Below are positions 9,636-17,837 of a stretch of DNA of 43,825 nucleotides, piece after piece; the stretch's first letter is position 1; each line of letters opens with the position of its first letter. Position numbers and translations under genes: made by a program. Origin of the DNA: Victivallales bacterium (GTDB taxonomy: Bacteria > Verrucomicrobiota > Lentisphaeria > Oligosphaerales > Oligosphaeraceae); the NCBI GenBank assembly GCA_017417585.1, contig JAFPYX010000056.1, positions 1-43,825 of the forward strand, given 5' to 3'. Below the pieces are notes generated by a model. That model was not told where the DNA came from and searched no databases. It saw only the letters and a program-made list of their open reading frames with translations.

Positions 9636-10766
9636 TTACAGCAATGCCTTGACGACAGGAGCGATGGCGTGGGCCAGTCGGTAGAAGCCCAGGTCGTTCA
9701 GGTGGCATCCGTCCACATAGCCTTCCCAGAAGTCCTCTCCGCAACTTTCGTGGTAGGCGTCAAAGAAGAAGATGCGAAGGTCGCCGTCGGCACAGCGTTT
9801 TTGGCAGGTCTGGCGCAGATAATCGGTTTTCTCTTCATGCGTCTTGTCCGGAACGATTTCCAGTGCGCCACGGCCAGGCGTGGGTGCCACCAGCAGAATC
9901 GGCACGGTCGGGTGCTTCGCGCGCAAGATATTCAGGAAAGTCGGCAAGGTCGCCCGGAGCTCTTCCACACCAACATTCCATGTATAGTCCAGGAGATAGA
10001 CGGCAGGATTCGGAATCTGCGCCAGCATTTCGGCGATTTCCGGCTCGCCCTTGCCGCTTCCCGAGTAGCCCTGGTTCACGACCTCGCGGTCGAGCAGGCG
10101 CGAGAGGATGTTGCTGGCGGCGAGGCCAGGACGCGTCGTGCAGCCGCCCTGGGTGATGGAAGTGCCGTACCAGACCACCGGCTCCTCGGCCGTAAAAGGC
10201 GTCGGCGGTTCCACATGCGCCGTCTCCTCCAGCCCGATGAAGAGCTTGCGGATTCCCGCATAGGTCGGCAGGTTGACGATGACATCGCGCATCTCGCGAC
10301 GGATTCCGCCGGCGATCTCCGTGGAGAACGACGCCTGCGCGGGATCCCGCCGCGTCGCGCCCAAGGCAACCCATCGGTCGCCGTCCTTCAGATAGATGTC
10401 CAGCCCCATGCTTCCGGTGTCGGCGAAGTGGTCAAACGGGAACATGTCGTACTCCTCCACGTCCACCGCGAATCGTGCGCTGTCGGTGCGGAAACGGACT
10501 TGGCCGCCGGCGGTATTGCTGGAGAGCGAGTATGCGCCGCAATTTTGTGCGGAGACCATGGTCTTCACGCCATTGGGGAACTGCGTGACCTCGGCGGGAC
10601 GCGCCAGCGGGAGGCGGTTCAAAACATGGTCCACCTCGAACCATGGGAAGCCGAAGAGCCGCATCGGGGCCTCGAAGGGAAGATGCCACCTCAGCCCGTC
10701 GCGGTTGACGGGCGCGGTCACCATGCGTGGGTCGATGGAGCGTATGTCGTGAGAGAGGTCTGTCAT
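9636..10766 (-). CDS. GxDLY-type SGNH/GDSL hydrolase (predicted acetylesterase)
   Basis: 376 residues from the ATG at 10766, chosen because AAAGGCGG lies upstream and the longer frame to 10913 adds only unconserved residues. The N-terminal half matches the SGNH_hydro_N layout, with RFRTDSARFAV and a GLDIY (GxDxY) motif. The C-terminal half is an SGNH hydrolase: block I is WYGTSITQGG with nucleophile Ser203, a central LLDYTWNV stands in the usual GxND region, and the terminal DGCHLNDLGF gives Asp352 and His355. Such enzymes typically remove acetyl groups from polysaccharides or sugars. There is no signal peptide, so it is probably cytoplasmic. It is convergent with the preceding genes and has no obvious operon partner. 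Confidence 0.88.
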   Translation of the reverse strand: MTDLSHDIRSIDPRMVTAPVNRDGLRWHLPFEAPMRLFGFPWFEVDHVLNRLPLARPAEVTQFPNGVKTMVSAQNCGAYSLSSNTAGGQVRFRTDSARFAVDVEEYDMFPFDHFADTGSMGLDIYLKDGDRWVALGATRRDPAQASFSTEIAGGIRREMRDVIVNLPTYAGIRKLFIGLEETAHVEPPTPFTAEEPVVWYGTSITQGGCTTRPGLAASNILSRLLDREVVNQGYSGSGKGEPEIAEMLAQIPNPAVYLLDYTWNVGVEELRATLPTFLNILRAKHPTVPILLVAPTPGRGALEIVPDKTHEEKTDYLRQTCQKRCADGDLRIFFFDAYHESCGEDFWEGYVDGCHLNDLGFYRLAHAIAPVVKALL

Positions 10767-11195
10767 GGGAAATACCGCCTTTATGATTTGGTAAATTTGG
10801 AAGCGATGCCCCAGGTCTCCAAAGTTGTTTTTCAGAGAAAGAGCTTCAGCGTTAATGTAACCCGCTCCTTCCATTCTTCCTGGCATCTCGGCTGAAGACG
10901 ACAATGCGGACATGCAAGCCGCTTCCCCTGCCCTGCCAGCCTAGAATCGGGTTTTTTGGGATGATCTTTGACGTGTTTCGTAGGAAATTACACTGGCTGT
11001 TGCTACTGTCCGGTGAATTTCCACAAAACACACAAAAAGGGAAGCAATATTGTCCCCGGCACCCGTTTCGCGTTCGCAAGGCCGCCACGAAATGCCCTCG
11101 CATGGAAAGTGCCAGGGCTTTTCCCATTGCCCCCTTTTCCCGGATGGCCTTGTGCGTCACTTTGCGCCGTGCCAGAAAATGGCATTCCTGACATT

Positions 11196-11357
11196 TGTCA
11201 GACCGCAGTGATGGATGGTGGGTTTACCCCCCAGCTGTCAGACCGCAGTAATGGATGGTGGGTTTACCCCCTCAGCTGTCAGACCGCAGTAATGGATGGT
11301 GGATTTACCCCCTCAGCTGTCAGACCGCAGTAATGGATGGTGGGTTTACCCCCCAGC
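11196..11357. repeat. Four tandem 40/41-bp repeats
   Basis: Near-identical units begin TGTCAGACCGCAG at 11196, 11236, 11277 and 11318 and end with a GGTTTACCCC...CAGC segment. Spacing is 40, 41 and 41 bp. Copies differ by one or two substitutions and by CCC versus CCT before CAGC. The period is not a multiple of three, so it does not encode a protein repeat. There are no spacers, so it is not a CRISPR array. Confidence 0.95.
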
Positions 11358-11520
11358 CACCCGCCCTTTCAAATTTAACGCACTGCGCCGGAGAATGCAA
11401 GCCCATTCCTGGAAAGTCATGAAAGTCATTCAGGAGACGGGAAAGCCTGCGCTTTTCTGAGACGTGTCTCTTCGCGCCGCAACGAGGGGAAGAGGAGTCG
11501 CGCAGGAAATTTGTCCCAGG

Positions 11521-11622
11521 CTTTCGCACATTGTATTTTCCTCGGACAGCAGCTTTCCGCATAGCTCCGCGCTTTCTTCCCGTGCCTTTGAACTTTCGCG
11601 CATTGTTTTTCCTGGACAGCAG
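11521..11622 (+). repeat. Imperfect ~32-bp direct repeat pair
   Basis: CTTTCGCACATTGTATTTTC at 11521 and CTTTCGCGCATTGTTTTTCC at 11593 begin two copies that each end in GGACAGCAG. The second copy lies just upstream of the TATATTA motif at 11632, so this may be a duplicated regulatory segment for the lipoprotein gene. Confidence 0.7.
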
Positions 11623-11631
11623 CGCCAGTGC

Positions 11632-11638
11632 TATATTA
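11632..11638 (+). promoter_or_regulatory. TATATTA -10-like motif (TGC extended)
   Basis: GTGCTATATTAAA resembles an extended -10 (TGnTATATT). It is 163 bp upstream of the chagasin-like gene, with the dispersed element between them, so the element would lie in the 5' UTR. No convincing -35 is seen at 17-bp spacing. Confidence 0.4.
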
Positions 11639-11649
11639 AATATTCCTAA

Positions 11650-11741
11650 ATCCATGAGTTAACATCGTGGTGACGAGGCGTCACCACAACACATTTCGTC
11701 GTTGAGCGCCGACGCTGCATGCTTTACGCAAATTCACGGAT
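11650..11741. repeat. Structured dispersed element, copy 1 (92 bp)
   Basis: The ends are an imperfect terminal inverted repeat (ATCCATGAGTT on the left, AATTCACGGAT on the right), extendable outward to about 20 bp here. Inside are two hairpins: GGTGACG-AGG-CGTCACC (perfect 7-bp stem) and CGTCG...CGACG. A second copy lies at 30093-30185. The layout resembles a MITE/REP-type element or a multi-branched RNA. Confidence 0.85.
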
Positions 11742-11801
11742 TCAGGATATCGTCAATCTCCCTGGCGAACGACCGTAAAAATCGGATATTAACCAAATAC
11801 G

Positions 11802-12191
11802 ATGAAAGCTCTTCTTCTTGCCGCCATGGCGTTTCTGTTTGCGGGCTGCCTGGGCTGCGCATCGACACGTCGTTTCAACGCCGACGATGCAACATCCATC
11901 TCCCTCCATGTCAACGAGACCTTCAACATTGACATCCACGGCAACAAAACCACGGGGTTCATCTGGCGGCAAATCCCGAATGACGACTCCACGGCGATTC
12001 TGGAGCTGGTCGGAGAGACCTACGAGACCGTGAAATCCAAGCGGAATCTCTGCGGTGCGCCCGGCACGTTCCAATTCCAATACCGCGCCAAGGCGCCGGG
12101 GAAGTGCCTCCTGCAATTCGAATATATCCGTCCCTGGGAGAAAGAGGCTCCCCCGGCGAGCACGAGGGAGATTGCCATCATCGTCGAATGA
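11802..12191 (+). CDS. Chagasin-like (MEROPS I42) cysteine protease inhibitor lipoprotein
   Basis: 129 residues. A lipoprotein signal peptide ends at a LFAGC lipobox with Cys16 as the lipidated residue, so it is membrane anchored outside the cytoplasm. The three inhibitory loops of the chagasin/ICP family are visible: NKTTGF (residues 48-53, matching NPTTG), the GAPG loop (85-88), and RPWE (110-113). FQFQYRAKAPGKCLLQFEY between the last two loops fits the family beta strands. Family members block papain-like cysteine proteases, either self-made or from neighbours or hosts. It is convergent with khpB and probably monocistronic. The start has no strong Shine-Dalgarno. Confidence 0.85.
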   Translation: MKALLLAAMAFLFAGCLGCASTRRFNADDATSISLHVNETFNIDIHGNKTTGFIWRQIPNDDSTAILELVGETYETVKSKRNLCGAPGTFQFQYRAKAPGKCLLQFEYIRPWEKEAPPASTREIAIIVE

Positions 12192-12222
12192 CCGGGACCA
12201 GGGGATGGCACCCCGCCGGCTG

Positions 12223-12738
12223 TCACACGAGCTTGACCTCGATATACTTCATGCGCTCGCCGGCTTCGGGGGCGGGGATGGACTCGGTGGTGACCTCGGG
12301 ATCCTCTTTGAGCGCAGTGTGGATGACGCGACGCTCGGCGGGCAGATACGGTCCCAGGCGTTTGGCCTTCTTCCAGTGCTTGACCTCCTTTGCGATGTCC
12401 TTGGCCATGCACTCCAGCTGGCTGACGGTGTCGTCATCCAGGATGCCGCGGCGTTCGGGCGGCGCGCCGGTGTGGCCAGTGGAGTAGCCATCCACCTCGA
12501 CGGGCACCCAGGGGGCCTCCTCGCTGTTCTTCTTGAGGATGCGGTTCAGCAGGAGCTCCAACGCCTCCAGCGACTGGCCTTTGCGGCCGATGATCCGCCC
12601 GGCATCCTCGGCGGCAATGCTGAGCTTGAAGTTGTCATGCTCTCCGGGCAGGACGGTGATGGTCGCCCCGAATTCGAGCAATGACGTCATCTTTTCCAGC
12701 GTCTGCTTGGCCAGGTCTTTGAATTCTTGGTCTGTCAT
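12223..12738 (-). CDS. khpB: KH-R3H RNA-binding protein KhpB (Jag/EloR-like)
   Basis: 171 residues. A KH domain carries the GRIIGRKGQSLEALELL core (GxxG as GRKG) at about residues 47-65. An R3H-type region with RRVIHTALKEDPEVTTES follows near residues 135-153. The N-terminal Jag_N domain found in Firmicutes Jag proteins is absent. KhpB binds many RNAs and, in Gram-positives, links to cell elongation; its role outside them is less clear. It starts 12 bp after yidC stops, in the classic rpmH-rnpA-yidD-yidC-khpB order, so it is likely the last gene of that operon. Confidence 0.9.
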   Translation of the reverse strand: MTDQEFKDLAKQTLEKMTSLLEFGATITVLPGEHDNFKLSIAAEDAGRIIGRKGQSLEALELLLNRILKKNSEEAPWVPVEVDGYSTGHTGAPPERRGILDDDTVSQLECMAKDIAKEVKHWKKAKRLGPYLPAERRVIHTALKEDPEVTTESIPAPEAGERMKYIEVKLV

Positions 12739-12750
12739 GGTATTTGGTCT

Positions 12751-14523
12751 CTATGCTTTTTGGGGCTCAGCCGGGGCGTTCTTCTTCTCCCAGCGCCGGA
12801 AGAGGAGCATCTGGCAGATGGAGAAGAGCTGGTTCACGGTCATGTAGAGCGTCAGTCCCGCCGGCATATTGTAGAAGAAGAAGATAAACACGATGGACAT
12901 GATGTTCATCATCTTCCCCTGGTTGGGGTCGGGCATGGGGGTAAGACGCTGCTGGAGATACATCGTGGCGCCCGTCATCAGCGCCAGCGGATGGATGGGC
13001 AGCCCGAAGACGGCATCCGGCATGGAGAGATCCTTCACCCACAGGAAAGGCGCCAGGCGGATTTCAATCGCGCCACGGAAAGTATTGAACATCGCGAAGA
13101 AGACGGGAATCTGAACCAGCATCGGCAGGCATCCGCCAAACTGGCTCACGCCGTTCTCCTTGAAGAGCTTCTGCTGCTCATAGTAGAGATGCTGCGGGTC
13201 ATTCTTGTATTTTTCGCGAAGGGCCTTGATCTGCGGCTGGACTGCCGCCATCTTGCGCATGTCCCGGGTGGACTTCCAGGCCAGAGGAACGAAAATGAGC
13301 TTGACCAGGAAGGTCACCAGGATGATGCCCATGCCGTAAGCGATGGAAGCGGGGAACCATCCTGCCACCCAGTTCAGGAACTCCAAAAGCACGCGGCAGA
13401 TCCAGCCCATCCAATCGGCATGCCAGAAGAAAAAGAGATTCATCCCCACGATGGCTTCAATGCCCTGCCCCATCTGCTGAAGACGCGGGTACTTTTTCGG
13501 ACCGGCATAGCCCGTGACTGTAATGGTGCGGCTCTGATCGGGTTCCAGGGAAATCTCCGGCAGACGTCCCTGCGCATGGAAGAATTCCCCAGGCAACACA
13601 CGGGGTGAATCCGCCCGGAAACCCCGGAAGACGGTGCCCTGGTCATCCAGCTTCAGCTCCCGCAAGGCAAAGACGAAGTATTTGGAGTCCACGCAGATCC
13701 AGTTGGCCGGGGTAAGCGCGTAACCCGCCGCCTTCTCCGGCGTCATCTTGGCAGTGATATCCTTCATCTGCAAAAGCTTGCCGGCATTCTTCTCCACCGA
13801 GCCGTAGGCCATCGACCCTGTGATGCCTCGTGAGAAGGAGACATTGGTCTCATCGGAAAGGAAGCTGGGCAACGCACCGCAGTCCAGCCAGAGTTCCGAA
13901 AGCGTGCGCTTTTCGGAGCCCAGATTGGTGACGGTCAAGGTATACACGATTTCGTAGTCGTGGTCGGCACCGGTGGCATTGCCAACCGTCCAGCTTTCGT
14001 CAAATTGCAACTGCCTCTTGTCGTCCATGCGATGCGTCGTGACGGATTTATCCGTGATTTCGCCCTGGTTCTTCTGATACAGCGTGAAATCCGTGCTCAG
14101 GCTCATAAAAGGCACTTCCGTTTTGCCCATCACGACCGGCATGTCCTTGTGTTCAGGCTTCTTAGTCTGAACCGGATATTTGTCCAAAGACACTGCCAGG
14201 ACGCCTCGTCCGTTGGTGTCCACGGTCGCCGAGAACTCGTTTTCGACCGAGAGGACATGCGGCTCCGTCTTCAAGGCGGCCTCCTTTGCAATGACCTCCT
14301 CGGCTTGAGCATCGCCGCCATCGGAAGTCACGGTTCCCTGTCCCGAATCGTTCGAGGAGGATGCCTCCGGCATCGGCTCCTCTGCACTCTCCACGCTTTC
14401 CACAGGAACGGCGGGCTGAACCGCGCGTGGCGCAGGATTCTTCATATTCCTGACAAAGGCAAACGCAATCACCAGTATGCATAAGGCAGTGCCGATGATT
14501 GAAACTGCATCGTACTTTTTCAT
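12751..14523 (-). CDS. yidC: Membrane protein insertase YidC
   Basis: 590 residues from the ATG at 14523 (MKKYDAVSIIG). The frame is open to 14811, but that extension overlaps yidD and is unconserved. An N-terminal transmembrane segment (SIIGTALCILVIAFAFV) is followed by an acidic, Ala/Pro/Ser-rich linker and the large periplasmic beta domain of Gram-negative YidC. The conserved five-helix insertase core starts near WVAGWFPASIAYGMGIILV and includes the GGCLPMLVQIPVFFAMF and FFFYNMPAGLTLYMTVNQ signatures. It inserts inner-membrane proteins alone or with SecYEG. No clear Shine-Dalgarno is seen, which suggests translational coupling to yidD 83 bp upstream. Confidence 0.95.
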   Translation of the reverse strand: MKKYDAVSIIGTALCILVIAFAFVRNMKNPAPRAVQPAVPVESVESAEEPMPEASSSNDSGQGTVTSDGGDAQAEEVIAKEAALKTEPHVLSVENEFSATVDTNGRGVLAVSLDKYPVQTKKPEHKDMPVVMGKTEVPFMSLSTDFTLYQKNQGEITDKSVTTHRMDDKRQLQFDESWTVGNATGADHDYEIVYTLTVTNLGSEKRTLSELWLDCGALPSFLSDETNVSFSRGITGSMAYGSVEKNAGKLLQMKDITAKMTPEKAAGYALTPANWICVDSKYFVFALRELKLDDQGTVFRGFRADSPRVLPGEFFHAQGRLPEISLEPDQSRTITVTGYAGPKKYPRLQQMGQGIEAIVGMNLFFFWHADWMGWICRVLLEFLNWVAGWFPASIAYGMGIILVTFLVKLIFVPLAWKSTRDMRKMAAVQPQIKALREKYKNDPQHLYYEQQKLFKENGVSQFGGCLPMLVQIPVFFAMFNTFRGAIEIRLAPFLWVKDLSMPDAVFGLPIHPLALMTGATMYLQQRLTPMPDPNQGKMMNIMSIVFIFFFYNMPAGLTLYMTVNQLFSICQMLLFRRWEKKNAPAEPQKA

Positions 14524-14606
14524 GTTGTTCAATTCGCTTATTTGCTGATTGCCAATTCCCAGACAGCGCCGATATCCCGTCATGGTTCTAGCCAACTTCG
14601 GGGATG

Positions 14607-14852
14607 TTATTTTCTCGGCGGCACCGGGTCGATGAGATTGCCGTGGTAGAATGGATGGCAGCGCAGAATGCGCCAGATGGTCAGTCCCAAGCCTTTCCAG
14701 AAACCATGAACCAGAAAAGCCTCGCGTGCGTATGCCGAACAGGTCGGCGTGAACCGACAGCACCGGGGCTTGAGGGGGCTGATGAAACGCTGGTAGAGCC
14801 CCACCACCCACGCGCAGCTGCGGCCTGCCAAGTTGTGGAGGTTAAAAGCCAT
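14607..14852 (-). CDS. yidD: Membrane protein insertion efficiency factor YidD
   Basis: 81 residues, the usual size for the family. The diagnostic [20 protein letters not shown] motif and Cys residues, and the later [15 protein letters not shown] segment, are present. YidD is a small amphipathic inner-membrane-associated protein that assists YidC. It lies between rnpA and yidC on the same strand. The 74 bp between it and the rnpA stop is filled by a degenerate GAGGT-type heptamer repeat. Confidence 0.95.
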   Translation of the reverse strand: MAFNLHNLAGRSCAWVVGLYQRFISPLKPRCCRFTPTCSAYAREAFLVHGFWKGLGLTIWRILRCHPFYHGNLIDPVPPRK

Positions 14853-14867
14853 TCTTCCTTGATTGAC

Positions 14868-14935
14868 CTCAGGTCTTGGATCTCAGGTCTCAAATCTCAG
14901 GTCCTCTAACCTTCAACCTCTGACCTCTAACCTTC
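14868..14935. repeat. Degenerate GAGGTTA-type heptamer repeats between rnpA and yidD
   Basis: The plus strand repeats GACCTCAGGTCT, ATCTCAGGTC, CCTCTAACC, CAACCTCTGACCTCTAACC and similar. On the minus strand these read as GAGGTTAGAGGT-type heptamers. The rnpA stop codon (14927-14929) lies inside the tract. Similar tracts occur at 36812-36851 and 43434-43479. Confidence 0.7.
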
Positions 14936-15334
14936 TCCCAGCACGCCGGCGGCGGAAGCCACCCGCTCGACTTCCGCCAGCACCACGTCCAGCTTCACAT
15001 GCTTGATCGCCTTGCGTGGTATCAACAGCATCCAGCAAGGCGCAAGCCGCGGATAGAGACGCCGCCAGCATTCCCGGAAGAGCCGTCGCGCACGGTTGCG
15101 ATGCACTGCCAGCAAATCGAAGCGGCGGGAAATCAAAAACGCCGCCCGGCGTTCTCCGTCCGGCGGCGTCTTCAAAATCAAAATCACGCTATAGCGCCCT
15201 GCCTGACTTTCACCTTGTGTTTTGACTGCCTCGATCTGGCTGCGATTACGCAACCGCGCCTGGACTCCAAAGGGAGAACCAGGCGCCGAGGAAGGATGAT
15301 CGTTTTGCGGATGGGCGAGAATTGAGGAGGCCAT
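14927..15334 (-). CDS. rnpA: Ribonuclease P protein component
   Basis: 135 residues, slightly long for the family because of a ~25-residue N-terminal extension. The RNase P protein signature is visible: LISRRFDLLAVHRNRARRLFRECWR around residues 67-91, containing the RNR motif that contacts the RNA. It matures tRNA 5' ends together with the M1 RNA. It starts 13 bp after the rpmH stop, in the conserved rpmH-rnpA pair. Its C-terminus runs into a heptamer repeat tract, so the last residues (AGVLGEG) may be repeat-derived. Confidence 0.92.
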   Translation of the reverse strand: MASSILAHPQNDHPSSAPGSPFGVQARLRNRSQIEAVKTQGESQAGRYSVILILKTPPDGERRAAFLISRRFDLLAVHRNRARRLFRECWRRLYPRLAPCWMLLIPRKAIKHVKLDVVLAEVERVASAAGVLGEG

Positions 15335-15347
15335 CGCTCCAGGAAGG

Positions 15348-15482
15348 TTACACCGTCAGACGAGCGCGGCCGACCTTGCGACGGTGCGCCAGAATCTTGC
15401 GGCCGTCGGCAGTGGCCATGCGATGGCGGAAGCCGTGGGTGCGCTTGCGGGACTTGTTGTGCGGCTGGAAAGTGCGTTTCAT
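15348..15482 (-). CDS. rpmH: 50S ribosomal protein L34
   Basis: 44 residues from the ATG at 15482 ([20 protein letters not shown]), an almost textbook L34 sequence. The frame extends to 15608, but the extra residues are not part of L34. AAGGAA precedes the start. It is the first gene of the rpmH-rnpA-yidD-yidC-khpB cluster. A minus-strand TATATTA motif with a TTGCAA -35-like box lies about 70 bp upstream. The dnaA gene that often lies upstream of rpmH is replaced here by divergent fusA. Confidence 0.97.
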   Translation of the reverse strand: MKRTFQPHNKSRKRTHGFRHRMATADGRKILAHRRKVGRARLTV

Positions 15483-15553
15483 GGTCGTAATTCCTTGATG
15501 TTCTATACAGAAAAAGCCGTTTCCGGACTGGTAGTCATGCCAAGTGAGTTGTT

Positions 15554-15582
15554 TAATATAATTGCTGAAAAGCAATTTGCAA
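15554..15582 (-). promoter_or_regulatory. rpmH promoter candidate
   Basis: On the minus strand, TTGCAA (15582-15577) is followed by 16 bp and then TATATT (15560-15555), a good sigma-70-type spacing, about 72 bp upstream of the L34 start. Confidence 0.55.
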
Positions 15583-15652
15583 CTCAGCAAAGGCAAAAGT
15601 GCCGCCATTGCATGAATTGTCCATAATTGTCCAATATTTCCCGAAATTGTGC

Positions 15653-15659
15653 TATATTA
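15653..15659 (+). promoter_or_regulatory. fusA -10-like motif
   Basis: TGTGCTATATTATG has an extended -10 look (TGC before TATATT) and lies 48 bp upstream of the EF-G start. Two AATTGTCC copies lie upstream (around 15616-15632). The 20-bp gap to the nearer TTGTCC is long for a -35. Confidence 0.5.
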
Positions 15660-15706
15660 TGCATTTTACGACAATTGTCTTATTGTCTTCAAGGAGTTCT
15701 ACAGGT

Positions 15707-17800
15707 ATGAAACGCACGGTTACGCTGGACAAGGTCCGCAACATCGGCATTATGGCGCATATCGACGCCGGCAAGACGACTTGCACGGAGCGCATCCTCT
15801 ATTATACTGGCCGCACCCACAAGCTGGGCGAGACGCACGACGGCTCGGCGACGATGGACTTCATGCCGGAGGAGCGCGAGCGCGGCATCACCATCCAGAG
15901 CGCGGCCACGACCTGTTCCTGGCACGAGAATATGATCAACATCATCGACACTCCCGGCCACGTGGACTTCACCGTGGAGGTCGAACGCTCGTTGCGCATC
16001 CTGGACGGCGCGATCGGGCTCTTCTGCGCGGTCGGCGGAGTGGAGCCGCAGTCGGAGACGGTCTGGCACCAGGCCACCAAATACAACGTCCCGCGCATCT
16101 GCTTCGTGAACAAGATGGACCGCACCGGCGCGGACTTCTTCGCGGTGGTGGACCAGATCCACGACGTGCTGGGCGCCAACGCGGTGCCGATCTGCATCCC
16201 GATGGACCAGGGACCCGACTTCCACGGCATCATCGACCTGGTCAAGATGTGCCAGGTGCGCTACGTCGAGGACCCCAAGGGCACCTATCCCGTGGACGAA
16301 CCGCTTGCCGAGGAGTACCGCGACTATGCCGAGAAGTGGCGCAAGAACCTCATCGAGGCCGCCGCCGAACTCGACGACACGCTGATGGACAAGTACCTCT
16401 CCGACGAACCCATCTCCGAAGAGGAACTCATCGCGGCTGTCCGCCAGGGCACCTACCAGCAGAAGATCTTCCCCGTGCTCTGCGGAACCGCCTTCCGCAA
16501 CAAGGGCATCCGCAGGTTGCTCAACGCGGTGGTGGACTACCTCCCCAGCCCCCTCGACCTCCCCGCCGCCTCCGGCACCACGCCTGACGGCACCACCGTG
16601 GAACGTCCCGCCGACGACGACTTGCCGGCCACCGCGCTGGCCTTCAAGGTCGTCAGCGACAACGCCGTAGGCAAACTGGTCTATGTTCGCGTCTATTCGG
16701 GCAAGCTGGAATCCGGCACTTATATCTACAACTCCACCAAGAAGAAGCAACAGCGTATCGGCCGCATCTTCCGGATGCACGCGAACCACCAGGAGATCAT
16801 CGACACCCTCTTCGCCGGCGAAATCGGCGCACTGGTCGGGCTTGCGGACACCGTCACCGGCGACACCCTCTGCACCGAAGACGACCCCATCGCGCTGGAG
16901 AACATCTCCTTCCCCGCACCCGTCATCTCCATCGCCGTCACCCCGAAATCCCATTCCGACCGCGACAAGCTGATGATCGCCCTGGGCAAGCTCGCCGAAG
17001 AAGACCCCACCTTCACCGTGCGCGTGGACCCCGAGACCGAGGACACGGTCATCTCCGGCATGGGCGAACTGCACCTGGACATCATTCTCACCCGCCTGAA
17101 GCGCGAATTCAAAGTCGAGGTCTCCGCAGGCGCCCCCGAAGTCGCCTACCGCGAGACCATCGGCAAGAAATACTCCCACGAGGAGCGTCTCAAGAAGCAG
17201 ACGGGCGGACATGGCCAGTTCGCGCACATCCTCTTCGACATCGAGCCGCAGGAGCCCGGCGCCGGCTACGAGTTCGTCAACGAGGTCAAGGGCGGCGACA
17301 TTCCGAAGGAATACATCCCCGCCATCGAGAAAGGCTTCAAGGAGGCGATGGAGGCCGGTCCCAAGTGCGGCTGCCCCTGCGTGGACTTCAAGATCACCCT
17401 AACCGACGGCTCGTTCCACCCCGTGGACTCCTCCGAGATGGCCTTCCGCGCCTGCGCGGTCGCGGGCTTCAAGACCGCCTTCGCCAAGGCGGACCCCGTG
17501 CTGCTGGAGCCGATCATGAAACTCACCGTCTCCACCCCGGAGGAATACGCCGGCTCCATCACCGGAAACCTCTGCGGTCTGCGGGGACAGGTGCAGGGCA
17601 TGGAGAAGGTCGGACGCAACCAGCAGATCCATGCGCTCGTGCCGTTGTCAAACCTCTTCGGGTACACCAGTACCCTGCGCAATATGACCCAAGGCCGCGC
17701 GGGCTTCAACATGGAGTTCGCCTACGACGCGCCCGTCCCCGCCGCCATCGCCGAGAAGGTCGTCGAGGAACGACGAAAGCAGCGCGCCAATAAAGGTTAA
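15707..17800 (+). CDS. fusA: Elongation factor G
   Basis: 697 residues from the ATG at 15707, which follows AAGGAG with 10-nt spacing; the frame is open upstream, but the canonical N-terminus starts here ([20 protein letters not shown]). GTPase motifs are AHIDAGKTT (P-loop), [11 protein letters not shown] (switch I), DTPGHVDF (G3) and NKMD (G4). Domains II-V follow at full length. EF-G catalyses ribosomal translocation and, with RRF, recycling. It is divergent from rpmH and convergent with the MBL-fold gene. It lacks the usual rpsL-rpsG neighbours. Confidence 0.97.
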   Translation: MKRTVTLDKVRNIGIMAHIDAGKTTCTERILYYTGRTHKLGETHDGSATMDFMPEERERGITIQSAATTCSWHENMINIIDTPGHVDFTVEVERSLRILDGAIGLFCAVGGVEPQSETVWHQATKYNVPRICFVNKMDRTGADFFAVVDQIHDVLGANAVPICIPMDQGPDFHGIIDLVKMCQVRYVEDPKGTYPVDEPLAEEYRDYAEKWRKNLIEAAAELDDTLMDKYLSDEPISEEELIAAVRQGTYQQKIFPVLCGTAFRNKGIRRLLNAVVDYLPSPLDLPAASGTTPDGTTVERPADDDLPATALAFKVVSDNAVGKLVYVRVYSGKLESGTYIYNSTKKKQQRIGRIFRMHANHQEIIDTLFAGEIGALVGLADTVTGDTLCTEDDPIALENISFPAPVISIAVTPKSHSDRDKLMIALGKLAEEDPTFTVRVDPETEDTVISGMGELHLDIILTRLKREFKVEVSAGAPEVAYRETIGKKYSHEERLKKQTGGHGQFAHILFDIEPQEPGAGYEFVNEVKGGDIPKEYIPAIEKGFKEAMEAGPKCGCPCVDFKITLTDGSFHPVDSSEMAFRACAVAGFKTAFAKADPVLLEPIMKLTVSTPEEYAGSITGNLCGLRGQVQGMEKVGRNQQIHALVPLSNLFGYTSTLRNMTQGRAGFNMEFAYDAPVPAAIAEKVVEERRKQRANKG

Positions 17801-17816
17801 AGGGGAGAGATGTGCC

Positions 17817-17834
17817 GCCGGCGTCCGCCGGCGA
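17817..17834. terminator. GC-rich hairpin between convergent fusA and MBL gene
   Basis: CGCCGGCG-TC-CGCCGGCG forms an 8-bp stem 17 bp after the fusA stop and just before the end of the convergent gene. The tail ATTTCTATT is only moderately T-rich, so it is a candidate bidirectional terminator. Confidence 0.5.
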
Positions 17835-17837
17835 TTT

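Larger units (their letters stand above)
10767..11801. other. 1-kb non-coding region with tandem and dispersed repeats
   Basis: No open frame here looks like a real protein. The region holds the divergent promoters of the SGNH hydrolase (minus) and the chagasin-like lipoprotein (plus), four tandem 40/41-bp repeats (11196-11357), a ~32-bp direct repeat pair (11521-11552 and 11593-11622), a TATATTA promoter-like motif (11632-11638) and copy 1 of a structured dispersed element (11650-11741). The part from 10767 to 11195 shows nothing recognisable. Confidence 0.6.

Noticed and set aside
10968..11333. 121-aa plus-strand ORF containing repeated SDRSNGWWVYP-like peptides
   Set aside because: The 40/41-bp repeat period shifts the frame between copies, so the peptide repeat is an accident.
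11196..11357. CRISPR array
   Set aside because: The units are directly adjacent with no variable spacers, and no cas genes are present.
14524..14811. N-terminal extension of YidC
   Set aside because: It overlaps yidD in another frame and has no YidC similarity.
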